A program made the translations under genes and the position numbers. The notes under the pieces are model-generated. The model made no database searches, had not been told where the DNA came from, and saw nothing but the letters and a program-made list of their open reading frames with translations. This document shows, piece by piece, positions 1 through 6,473 of a stretch of 7,782 nt of DNA (its first letter is position 1; the number at the start of each line of letters is the position of its first letter). This stretch comes from Pseudomonadota bacterium (GTDB lineage: Bacteria; Pseudomonadota; Alphaproteobacteria; Rhizobiales; Xanthobacteraceae), in the NCBI GenBank assembly GCA_963205465.1, contig CAUJKG010000133.1, positions 1 to 7,782 of the forward strand, written 5' to 3'.

Positions 1-1
1 A

Positions 2-958
2 ATCGCGCTGCGCGGTTCGAACGTCACGGTTTTCACGCAGGATCCGGATCTGCGTTACACCTCGATCAGCAACGCTTTTCTCGGCCGACGCGTGGATCAG
101 ATCATCGGTCTGACCGACGCGGAAGTGGTGCCGCCGCAGGATCGCGACGCCGTCATCGAATTGAAGCAGCGCGCGCTCGCCGGCGGTGAGCCGGTCGATG
201 CCGAATTGCGCTTAAAAGGGCTGTCGGCGAGCCGCTGGTTCGATTTTCATGTCGAGCCGCTTCGCGATGCCGAAGGAAAAGTGGTCGGCCTTACCTGCGC
301 CGCGGTCGATATCACCGAACGCAAGACCGGCGAGGATCACCTGCGGCTTTTGATGCGCGAGTTGACCCATCGCTCCAAGAACCTGCTTGCCGTCATTCAG
401 GCGCTCGCGCGGCAAACCTCGCGCCACGCCGGATCGCTTGAAAATTTTCTCGACGAGTTCAGTGCGCGGTTGCAGGCCTTGTCGCGTTCGCACGATCTCC
501 TGGTGCAGGAAGAATGGCATTCGGTATCGCTGCGCGATCTCGCGCGCTCGCAGCTCGGTCACTATCTCGACAGCGAACAGCCCCGGATCAGCGTGGAAGG
601 ACCGAACGTCCATCTGAAGCCCGAAGCCGCGCAGAGTCTCGGGCTCGCGCTGCACGAGCTTGCGGTGAACGCTGCGAAATACGGTGCGCTTTCCAATCCG
701 TCCGGTCGCGTCGATGTCTCGTGGGATCGCGATCCGGCGGGTGAAGGGATCGTCGTCATCCGCTGGCTCGAACGGGGCGGACCGAAAGTCGAGCACCCGA
801 AGAAACATGGCTTCGGCACGCTGGCCATTCAGCGCAATCTGTCGCGCTCGCTCGAAGTCGATGTCGATCTGAGTTTCGCGGAGGAGGGGGTCTCCTGCAC
901 CATTACCATCCCCGCGCAGCACCTGTTCCTGTCGCCGGCAGCACAGGAGCAGAGCTAG
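2..958 (+). CDS. PAS-HWE family sensor histidine kinase (5' end outside window)
   Basis: This is the C-terminal 318 residues of a sensor kinase that probably senses a signal through PAS and passes phosphate to a response regulator. The reading frame is open from base 2. A GTG at 92 is rejected as the start because it would cut the PAS domain in half. PAS occupies visible residues 1 to about 107, ending in the typical DITERK linker. The dimerisation/phosphoacceptor segment has ELTHRSKN, with the likely phosphorylated His123 (codon 368-370). The ATP-binding part shows the HWE signature: a His in the N box (ALHELAVNAAKYGALS, His218, Asn223), a WLE motif (Trp255, Glu257) and HGFGT near 269-273. 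No transmembrane segment is visible, so this part is cytoplasmic. HWE kinases often feed PhyR-type regulators of the alphaproteobacterial general stress response. That role is inferred here, supported only by the stress-type promoter at its 3' end. Confidence 0.9.
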   Translation: MALRGSNVTVFTQDPDLRYTSISNAFLGRRVDQIIGLTDAEVVPPQDRDAVIELKQRALAGGEPVDAELRLKGLSASRWFDFHVEPLRDAEGKVVGLTCAAVDITERKTGEDHLRLLMRELTHRSKNLLAVIQALARQTSRHAGSLENFLDEFSARLQALSRSHDLLVQEEWHSVSLRDLARSQLGHYLDSEQPRISVEGPNVHLKPEAAQSLGLALHELAVNAAKYGALSNPSGRVDVSWDRDPAGEGIVVIRWLERGGPKVEHPKKHGFGTLAIQRNLSRSLEVDVDLSFAEEGVSCTITIPAQHLFLSPAAQEQS

Positions 959-982
959 GAACCTTCTGCCTCTATCCGCGTT
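958..982 (+). promoter_or_regulatory. EcfG/RpoE2-type general stress promoter
   Basis: GGAAC at 958-962, a 16-base spacer, then CGTT at 979-982. This matches the published consensus for the alphaproteobacterial general stress sigma factor (GGAAC, 16-17 bases, CGTT). The first G is the last base of the upstream kinase stop codon. Transcription would begin near 988-992, giving a leader of about 60 bases before the ATG at 1052. The other GGAAC copies noticed (near 4111, 5246, 5653 and 6038) lie inside genes and lack a CGTT at the right distance. Confidence 0.6.
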
Positions 983-997
983 TTACTGGGCAGAAAC

Positions 998-1013
998 GCC
1001 CCGGTTTCGGGGC
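998..1013 (+). other. Short GC hairpin between kinase and exported-protein gene
   Basis: A perfect 6-bp stem (GCCCCG/CGGGGC) with a GTTT loop. It could be a weak terminator for the upstream kinase, but no T run follows (TCCCTC). If the promoter at 958-982 is real, the hairpin lies in the leader of the downstream gene and may instead protect or tune that mRNA. The sequence alone does not decide between these. Confidence 0.4.
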
Positions 1014-1051
1014 TCCCTCAAGGATAGCGATCCCAATGCGGGAGAGGTTCC

Positions 1052-1579
1052 ATGTTGCGCAAAGCTTCCGGTCTTGCCGGCGCGGTTGCCGCCGGTGCCC
1101 TTCTTGCGGCTGCGCTGGGTAGCGCCGGCTTCAGCCCGCTCGACCACGAACACGCGGCATCCGCGCCGACCCAGAACGCGCAGATCAATCGAAACAGCAA
1201 ATCCGACGCGATGCCGAAAGTGGCGAACACCGAAACACCGCGCCGTATCACCACCGTCGAGGTCGTGGGCGTTGAAGACGCCGCGATCGTTTATCGTGAT
1301 CGCGATGGAAACATCCTGTTCAAGACCGATCCGGTTTCGAACGTGACCGTCGTTACCAAGGGCGTGGTGCTGCCGGAAGTGACGATCCGCGACCTTGCGG
1401 ATTCGGCAGTGCAGGTCGTGCCGCTCGAAGGCGTTCGCCCGGTCTTGAGCCCAACGGCCCCCGGGGATGGTTGTGAATCTTCGGTAACTGCACACACGGC
1501 GGGTGAAGCGCTTGCGCGTGTGCCGAGCCGCTGCATTACCGGGCTCGGAAATCCTTTCAATTTCGCTTCTTTGGATTAA
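1052..1579 (+). CDS. Small exported protein of unknown function
   Basis: A 175-residue protein I cannot assign to a named family. The N terminus has a short basic start (MLRK) followed by an Ala/Gly-rich hydrophobic stretch to about residue 27, which reads as a signal peptide or uncleaved membrane anchor. Residues 31-64 are polar and probably disordered. Residues 65-125 alternate hydrophobic residues as in a small beta fold. The C-terminal part contains only two cysteines, Cys141 and Cys161, which could form a disulfide in the periplasm. The ATG at 1052 is supported by a good Shine-Dalgarno sequence (GGGAGAGG, 1040-1047). A stress-type promoter lies 70 bases upstream and a strong hairpin follows the stop codon, so it is probably a single-gene transcript induced under stress. 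The function is unknown. The export signal is seen in the sequence; the disulfide is inference. Confidence 0.8.
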   Translation: MLRKASGLAGAVAAGALLAAALGSAGFSPLDHEHAASAPTQNAQINRNSKSDAMPKVANTETPRRITTVEVVGVEDAAIVYRDRDGNILFKTDPVSNVTVVTKGVVLPEVTIRDLADSAVQVVPLEGVRPVLSPTAPGDGCESSVTAHTAGEALARVPSRCITGLGNPFNFASLD

Positions 1580-1603
1580 GCGGACGGAAAGGTTGCAGAA
1601 TTA

Positions 1604-1633
1604 GCGGGAGCGCCGCATTCGCGGCGCTTTCGC
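1604..1633 (+). terminator. Intrinsic terminator-like hairpin
   Basis: A 13-bp stem (1604-1616 with 1621-1633, including two G-T pairs) around an ATTC loop. Its 8-bp core AGCGCCGC/GCGGCGCT is perfect. It begins 24 bases after the stop of the exported-protein gene. The following sequence, TGTATTGATAT, is AT-rich but not a true T run. It probably ends the upstream transcript and separates it from the hybrid kinase gene. Confidence 0.6.
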
Positions 1634-1650
1634 TGTATTGATATGAGAGG

Positions 1651-1677
1651 CTTGTCCGGCGCTTGGATGCGGGCAAG
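1651..1677 (+). other. Hairpin just upstream of the hybrid kinase ribosome binding site
   Basis: CTTGTCCG (1651-1658) can pair with CGGGCAAG (1670-1677), including one G-T pair, around an 11-base loop. The stem ends 3 bases before the GGGGG of the Shine-Dalgarno sequence (1680-1688) of the kinase gene. It could be a leader hairpin or an operator half-site pair, or it could be chance in GC-rich DNA. No convincing sigma-70 promoter was identified in 1634-1691. Confidence 0.25.
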
Positions 1678-1691
1678 ACGAGGGGGATCGC

Positions 1692-4478
1692 GTGAATAGG
1701 GGTTCTGCCTTTCTGTACTGGATTGCGCAGCCGCGCTCTTTCCTACGCGCATTCGCGATCATGCTCGCCGCGCTCGGAGTTGCGACCGCGGTCCGTTTTC
1801 TGCTCGGCTTTTTCGTCCCGACTTCGACGCTGGTGCCGTTCGGCTTTTATTTTCCGGCCGTGCTTTTTGCCGCCGCGACCGGCGGGCTGTTTTTTGGAAT
1901 TCTCGCGACGTTTCTCGCGATTTTAGTGTCGTCGTATCTATTTCTCGGCATGCGGGAAATGCCCGGTGCGGGGCAGATGCCCTATCTCTTTACGATCGGC
2001 GTTTTTCTCGTCAATTGTTTCCTGATGTCGCTTGCCGCCGCGGCGATGCGTAACGCGCTGATCCGCCGCCGCCGCGCGGAAGATGCGCAGCAGATGATCT
2101 CGGCCGAGCGGCAGGAATTCTTCCGTACGCTCGATGCGGTGCTTGCACATGCGCCGATCGGTTATGGTTTTGTCGATCGCGAGTCCATGTTCGCGCAGGT
2201 GAACGGCGAACTCGCCCGCACGCTCGGGATTCGCCAGGAATACATCGCCGGCCGGCCGATGCACGAATTTCCGCCCTTGAATGCCGCAAGCGCGGTCGAG
2301 GCGGTCCGCACGGTGTTCGAAACCGGAGAGTCGATTTCCAACGTCAATCTTGAGCGCGAGGTCGCAAGCGATCCGGATTCGCTGAAAGCCTGGCTCGCCG
2401 GTTTTTTCCCGGTCCATAACGAGCGGGGTGAAGTCGAGGTTGTTGGTGTCGCGCTCCTGAACATGACGCAACACGCCAAAGCCGAGCGCGCGCTGGCCGC
2501 AAGCGAGCGCAGATTCCGCGTTGCCACCAACGCCATGCCGCAACTGGTCTGGTCGAACCTGCCCGACGGCACCTTCGACTTCTACAACGAGCAATGCGTC
2601 GAGTTTGCCGGCTCACCGGATCAGGTCGACTGGAAGGACCTTCTGCATCCGGAAGATTATGCGCGCACCCGCGCCGCCTGGGAGCATTCGCTTCAAACCG
2701 GCGAGCCCTATCAGATGGAATATCGCTTCCGCGACCGGGACGGAAAATATCACTGGTTCCTGGCGCGTGCGCTGCCGGTTCACAACAATGAGGGCAAGAT
2801 CGAACGCTGGTTCGGCTCGGCGACCGACATCAGCGAAATGGTTGCCGCACGCACGGCGGAGATGGCATCGGCGAACAAGAAGCTCCGCGAGGAAATCAAC
2901 GAGCGTGCTGTTGCCGAGGAGCGGCTGCGTTCGGAGATCCTCGAACGCAATCGCGTCGAGGAGCAATTGCGTCAGGCCTCCAAAATGGAAGCGGTCGGCC
3001 GGCTGACCGGCGGCCTTGCTCACGATTTCAACAATCTGCTCACCGTCGTCATGGGCAATATCGAAAGCATGCAGCGGCGCATGAAGGACGGCGGCGACGA
3101 GAAGGTGAAGAACTACGCCGACTTCGCGATGCAGGGTGCGCGCCGTGCCGCGGCCCTGACTAAACGGCTGCTCGCCTTCTCGCGCGGCCAGCCGCTCGAT
3201 CCGGAGCCTGTGAACGCCAACGAACTCGTTTCGAGCATGACCGAATTGTTCGCGCGCACGCTGGGCGAAAAAGTTTCGCTGAAAACCTCCATCGTGGAAA
3301 ACCTCTGGACGGTGGAAGCCGATCCGAACCAGTTCGAGGCCTCCCTCCTCAACCTCGTCGTCAACGCGCGCGATGCCATGCCCAAAGGCGGTTCGCTGAC
3401 CATCGAGACCGCCAACGTCACGCTGGACGAAGCCTTTGCGCGCAAGCACGAAGATGCCTCTCCCGGCGATCATGTTGCGATCACGGTGAGCGATACCGGC
3501 GTCGGCATCCCGCCGGAGGCGCTGAAGCGCGTGTTTGAGCCGTTCTTCACGACCAAGCCGGCCGGCGAAGGTACGGGCCTAGGCCTGAGCCAGATTTATG
3601 GCTTCGTGAAGCAGTCGGGCGGTCATGTCACCATCGAAAGCATCGTCGGTTCCGGCACCAAGGTCACGATTTATTTGCCGCGCTTCCTCGGCGAAGGTGC
3701 GAACCTGAAAGCCGGGCGCAAGACCGAAGCCCAAGACGATCGCAACACCGTGCTTATCGTCGAAGACGACGACGACGTGAGGCTCTATTCCGTCGGGCTG
3801 TTCCGTGAGATGGGCTATGGTGTGCTGGAAGCGGCCGATGGCACGGCGGCGCTGCGCATTCTCGAATCGCGCCCGGAAATCCGCTTCATGTTTACGGACG
3901 TGGGCCTGCCCGGCGACTACAACGGCAGGGAGCTGGCCGACGAAGCGCGACGTCGGCGACCGTACTTAAAGGTGTTGTATACTACCGGCTATGCGCGCGC
4001 CGATATTCTCCGCCAAGGTCGTCTCGACGCCAATGCGCAGGTCGTGACTAAGCCTTTCACTTTCGATGAACTTTCAACCAAAGTGCGCGCCGTGTTCGAC
4101 GGAAAGGGCAGGAACGTGATTCTTCTTGTTGAGGATGAAGTTTTGGTGGCTGCGATTGCAGCCGAGAACTTGCGCGACATCGGCTTTGAAGTGATCGAGG
4201 CGTCGAGCGCGAAGGCAGCGCTCGACTGCGCGATGAAGGACGCCGCCGCCCTCAAGGCGGCGATTGTCGATATCGGTCTGCCCGACAAGAAGGGTGATAT
4301 CCTCGCCGCCGAACTGCGCAAGATCCGCGCTGACCTGCCGATCATCGTCGCGACCGGTCATTCGAGTGACGTCCTGCCGAAAGAATTGCTCGAGGCCGAA
4401 AAAGTCGCCGTGCTCGGCAAGCCCTACGACCTGAAGGATTTGCAGGCCGCGCTGGCTTTGGTCGGCGTGCCGGGCTGA
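1692..4478 (+). CDS. Membrane-bound hybrid histidine kinase with two PAS and two receiver domains
   Basis: A 928-residue sensor kinase. It starts at GTG 1692 behind a strong Shine-Dalgarno (GAGGGGG, 1680-1686). Domains in order: about four membrane helices in residues 17-119, resembling the DUF4118/KdpD-type sensor region; PAS at about 145-262; a PAS_3-like fold at about 272-385; a charged coiled coil at 386-430; HisKA with GGLAHDFNNLL (phosphoacceptor His444); and HATPase_c with N box NLVVNARDAM (554-563), SDTGVGI (600-606), FEPFFTTK (615-622) and GEGTGLGL (625-632). Receiver 1 is at 686-803 (Glu691/Asp692, Asp736, Thr765, Lys787). Receiver 2 is at 809-926 (Glu814/Asp815, Asp860, Thr888, Lys910). 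Both receivers keep all key residues. No Hpt or DNA-binding domain is present, so phosphate must leave through another protein or be drained within the molecule. The His-box style resembles CckA-like kinases, but the second receiver differs from CckA. The signal and output are unknown. Confidence 0.93.
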   Translation: MNRGSAFLYWIAQPRSFLRAFAIMLAALGVATAVRFLLGFFVPTSTLVPFGFYFPAVLFAAATGGLFFGILATFLAILVSSYLFLGMREMPGAGQMPYLFTIGVFLVNCFLMSLAAAAMRNALIRRRRAEDAQQMISAERQEFFRTLDAVLAHAPIGYGFVDRESMFAQVNGELARTLGIRQEYIAGRPMHEFPPLNAASAVEAVRTVFETGESISNVNLEREVASDPDSLKAWLAGFFPVHNERGEVEVVGVALLNMTQHAKAERALAASERRFRVATNAMPQLVWSNLPDGTFDFYNEQCVEFAGSPDQVDWKDLLHPEDYARTRAAWEHSLQTGEPYQMEYRFRDRDGKYHWFLARALPVHNNEGKIERWFGSATDISEMVAARTAEMASANKKLREEINERAVAEERLRSEILERNRVEEQLRQASKMEAVGRLTGGLAHDFNNLLTVVMGNIESMQRRMKDGGDEKVKNYADFAMQGARRAAALTKRLLAFSRGQPLDPEPVNANELVSSMTELFARTLGEKVSLKTSIVENLWTVEADPNQFEASLLNLVVNARDAMPKGGSLTIETANVTLDEAFARKHEDASPGDHVAITVSDTGVGIPPEALKRVFEPFFTTKPAGEGTGLGLSQIYGFVKQSGGHVTIESIVGSGTKVTIYLPRFLGEGANLKAGRKTEAQDDRNTVLIVEDDDDVRLYSVGLFREMGYGVLEAADGTAALRILESRPEIRFMFTDVGLPGDYNGRELADEARRRRPYLKVLYTTGYARADILRQGRLDANAQVVTKPFTFDELSTKVRAVFDGKGRNVILLVEDEVLVAAIAAENLRDIGFEVIEASSAKAALDCAMKDAAALKAAIVDIGLPDKKGDILAAELRKIRADLPIIVATGHSSDVLPKELLEAEKVAVLGKPYDLKDLQAALALVGVPG

Positions 4479-4559
4479 GCGGTTTGGGCGGGCAGTGATT
4501 CGAAGCTTCTGTTGCGCTGCCGCGTTGCGGTTGCCGGATCGCGATGCCAAACTGCGCGC

Positions 4560-6275
4560 ATGTCAGTTCAAGAACGCGCTGCTTCCGTCTCTTCTCCCAG
4601 CCAGCTTGCCTCCAACGCCCGCACCGGCGGGAGGATTCTCGTTGATCAGTTGCTTCTCCACGGCGCGGAAATCGGCTTCTGCGTGCCTGGCGAGAGCTAT
4701 CTCGAAGTTCTGAACGCGCTGTTCGACGTCCGTGACCGCTTCAAGCTCGTGAATGCGCGCCATGAAGCGGGTGCCACCAACATGGCGGAGGCTTACGGCA
4801 AGCTGACCGGAAAGCCCGGCATCTGCATGGTGACGCGGGGCCCCGGCGCCTGTCACGCCGCGGTCGGCGTGCATACCGCGTTTCAGGATTCGACGCCGAT
4901 GATTTTACTCGTCGGCCAGATCGCGCGTGACACACGCGACCGCGAAGCGTTTCAGGAAATCGATTACCGCCAGATGTTCGGGCCCGTCGCCAAATGGGCC
5001 GCCGAGATCGAGACCACGTCGCGCATTCCGGAATATATCGCGCGCGCGTTTCAGGTTGCGACCTCGGGAAGGCCGGGGCCGGTCGTGCTCGGCCTGCCCG
5101 AAGACATGCTGGCCGAAGAGTCCGATGCTGGCGACGCAAAACCTTATGTAACGGCACAGGCCGCGGCCGATCCCGCGCAAATGCAGCATGTCCGCGAATT
5201 GCTCGCGCAGGCGGAGCGTCCGCTTCTGATCGTTGGCGGCAGCGGCTGGAACGATCAGGCGTGCCGGGACATCGTTGCCTTTGCCGAAGCGAGCGGCATT
5301 CCTGCGGCGTGTTCGTTCCGCAGGCAGGATATTTTCGACAACGCTTCCGGGAATTATATCGGCGATCTTTCGACTTCCGTGGCACCCTCGCTGACCAAGC
5401 GCGTCAAGGAAGCGGATCTCCTGCTCGTCGTGGGTGCGCGTCTCGGCGAGATCACGACCCAAGCGTACCGCATTATCGAGTCGCCGACGCCGAAACCGAA
5501 GCTCATTCACGTTTATCCCGATCCCGATGAGATCGGCCGGGTCTATGTGCCGGATATCGCGCTTGTTGCGTCTCCTTCCGCTTTCGCGGCGGCAGCACGG
5601 TCGCTGCAAAGCCTCAATGCCGGCAAATGGCAGGCATGGCGCGAGGCGGCGCGGAACGATTATCTCGAAACCATCAAGATACCCGCGACGAGCTTCCCGC
5701 TCGATATGGGCAAGGCGATTAGCGATCTCGCGAACGCGCTCCCCGATGATTTCGTCGTGACGGTAGATGCCGGTAATTTTTCCGGCTGGGCGCATCGCTT
5801 CATCCGCTACGCCCGGCCCGGACGCCAGCTCGGGCCGACCTCCGGCGCTATGGGCTATAGCGTGCCTGCGGCGGTCGCCGCTTCGATCGCCGATCCGAAG
5901 CGGACGGTGGTGAGCTTCGTTGGCGACGGCGGCTTCCTGATGAGCGGGCAGGAGATCGGCACCGCCATGCAGCATGGCGGCAGGCCGATCGTGCTTCTGT
6001 TCAACAACCGGATGTACGGCACCATCCGCATGCATCAGGAACGGGAATTCCCCGAGCGCGTGTCGGGCACCGAACTGGTCAATCCGGATTTCGTCGGCTT
6101 TGCCAGGTCGTTCGGCTGTCATGCCGAGCGGGTGGAGAAGACCGCCGATTTCATGCCTGCCTTCGAGCGCGCCGTGAACTCCGGCAAGGCGGCCGTGCTG
6201 GAATTGATGACCGACCCCGAACAGATTTCGACGCGGACCACCATCTCCGCGCTCCGCGCGGCAAAACGACCCTGA
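4560..6275 (+). CDS. Thiamine-diphosphate enzyme, acetolactate-synthase-like superfamily
   Basis: A 571-residue protein with the three-domain layout of the IlvB/pyruvate-oxidase superfamily. The N-terminal pyrimidine-binding domain carries the catalytic Glu69 in NARHEAGATN. The central domain spans about 205-345. The C-terminal diphosphate-binding domain has the metal/ThDP motif from GDGGF (455-459) to the Asn pair at 482-483, with 24 residues between GDG and NN, and Met431 in the GAMGYSVPAA loop. Such enzymes decarboxylate a 2-oxo acid or ligate its acyl unit in the cytoplasm. Where acetolactate synthases carry a conserved Trp a few residues after NN, this protein has His492 (NNRMYGTIRMHQ). 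No small regulatory subunit gene (ilvN) follows. Both points argue against the branched-chain biosynthetic enzyme, and the substrate is unassigned. ATG 4560 is preferred over a TTG at 4512, although its Shine-Dalgarno is weak. The 81-base gap from the hybrid kinase shows no clear terminator, so cotranscription is possible. Confidence 0.88.
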   Translation: MSVQERAASVSSPSQLASNARTGGRILVDQLLLHGAEIGFCVPGESYLEVLNALFDVRDRFKLVNARHEAGATNMAEAYGKLTGKPGICMVTRGPGACHAAVGVHTAFQDSTPMILLVGQIARDTRDREAFQEIDYRQMFGPVAKWAAEIETTSRIPEYIARAFQVATSGRPGPVVLGLPEDMLAEESDAGDAKPYVTAQAAADPAQMQHVRELLAQAERPLLIVGGSGWNDQACRDIVAFAEASGIPAACSFRRQDIFDNASGNYIGDLSTSVAPSLTKRVKEADLLLVVGARLGEITTQAYRIIESPTPKPKLIHVYPDPDEIGRVYVPDIALVASPSAFAAAARSLQSLNAGKWQAWREAARNDYLETIKIPATSFPLDMGKAISDLANALPDDFVVTVDAGNFSGWAHRFIRYARPGRQLGPTSGAMGYSVPAAVAASIADPKRTVVSFVGDGGFLMSGQEIGTAMQHGGRPIVLLFNNRMYGTIRMHQEREFPERVSGTELVNPDFVGFARSFGCHAERVEKTADFMPAFERAVNSGKAAVLELMTDPEQISTRTTISALRAAKRP

Positions 6276-6330
6276 GTTCTACCGGGGAGCGGGATTCCCG
6301 TTGCGGAAACACGGGGGCGGCAATGGCGGC

Positions 6331-6361
6331 GGACCTGGGCGGATTCGGGCGGCCCCGGTCC
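6331..6361 (+). terminator. Possible terminator hairpin after the ThDP enzyme
   Basis: An imperfect inverted repeat: GGACC (6331-6335) with GGTCC (6357-6361), a T-C mismatch, then GGGC (6337-6340) with GCCC (6352-6355), around an 11-base loop. No T run follows. It lies 55 bases after the stop codon at 6275 and could slow or end transcription, but in such GC-rich DNA it may be chance. The rest of 6276-6330 is GC-rich with only a small CGGG/CCCG hairpin near 6290-6300. Confidence 0.3.
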
Positions 6362-6382
6362 GGCGATTGAATTGCCTTGAAC

Positions 6383-6470
6383 TTGCCTTATGTCCCGATG
6401 GAGTAGGGCGCGGCGCTCTGCTAGGCATGTGCGCCCGCCGGATGGGGGTCCGGCCAAGAACATAAGGCAA
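6383..6470 (+). promoter_or_regulatory. Candidate structured leader covering the ribosome binding site of the membrane-protein gene
   Basis: TTGCCTTATGT (6383-6393) and ACATAAGGCAA (6460-6470) are a perfect 11-bp inverted repeat. Between them two more stems are possible: GGGCGC/GCGCCC (6406-6411 with 6431-6436) and GCCGGA/TCCGGC (6437-6442 with 6449-6454). These lie directly next to each other, so an RNA could form a multibranch junction closed by the 11-bp stem. That closing stem contains AAGG (6464-6467), the Shine-Dalgarno of the ATG at 6474. A second copy of TTGCCTT at 6372-6378 could compete for the same right arm. It matches no riboswitch class I recognise. Against this, a weak sigma-70-like promoter (TTGAAT 6367-6372, 16 bases, TATGTC 6389-6394) would start transcripts downstream of the left arm. 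In that case the repeat would act as DNA, if at all. Confidence 0.4.
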
Positions 6471-6473
6471 TGT

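Noticed and set aside
92..94. GTG 92 as a genuine start of the HWE kinase
   Set aside because: The frame is open to the window edge and the upstream residues complete a PAS domain, so the true start lies outside the window.
212..922. 236-codon minus-strand frame opposite the HWE kinase
   Set aside because: The + strand has intact PAS and HWE motifs; the minus frame has no recognisable motif.
4512..4559. TTG start adding 16 residues to the ThDP enzyme
   Set aside because: The extra residues (Arg/Cys-rich) do not look like the family N terminus, and no Shine-Dalgarno supports the TTG. ATG 4560 gives a normal-length protein.
4479..4559. CCGC/GCGG hairpin (4520-4530) as a terminator between the hybrid kinase and the ThDP enzyme
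   Set aside because: It is only a 4-bp stem with a 3-base loop and no T run, too weak to call.
4905..6122. 405-codon open frame on the minus strand opposite the ThDP enzyme
   Set aside because: It is a shadow of a well-supported + strand gene. Long antisense frames are expected in GC-rich coding DNA, and its translation shows no coherent domain.
6285..6300. CGGG/CCCG hairpin after the ThDP enzyme
   Set aside because: A 4-bp stem with a 3-base loop and no T run; common by chance at this GC content.
6390..6473. ATG 6390 as the start of the membrane protein
   Set aside because: There is no Shine-Dalgarno before it, and the extension is a low-complexity Arg-rich stretch overlapping the inverted-repeat region. 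ATG 6474 has AAGG at proper spacing.
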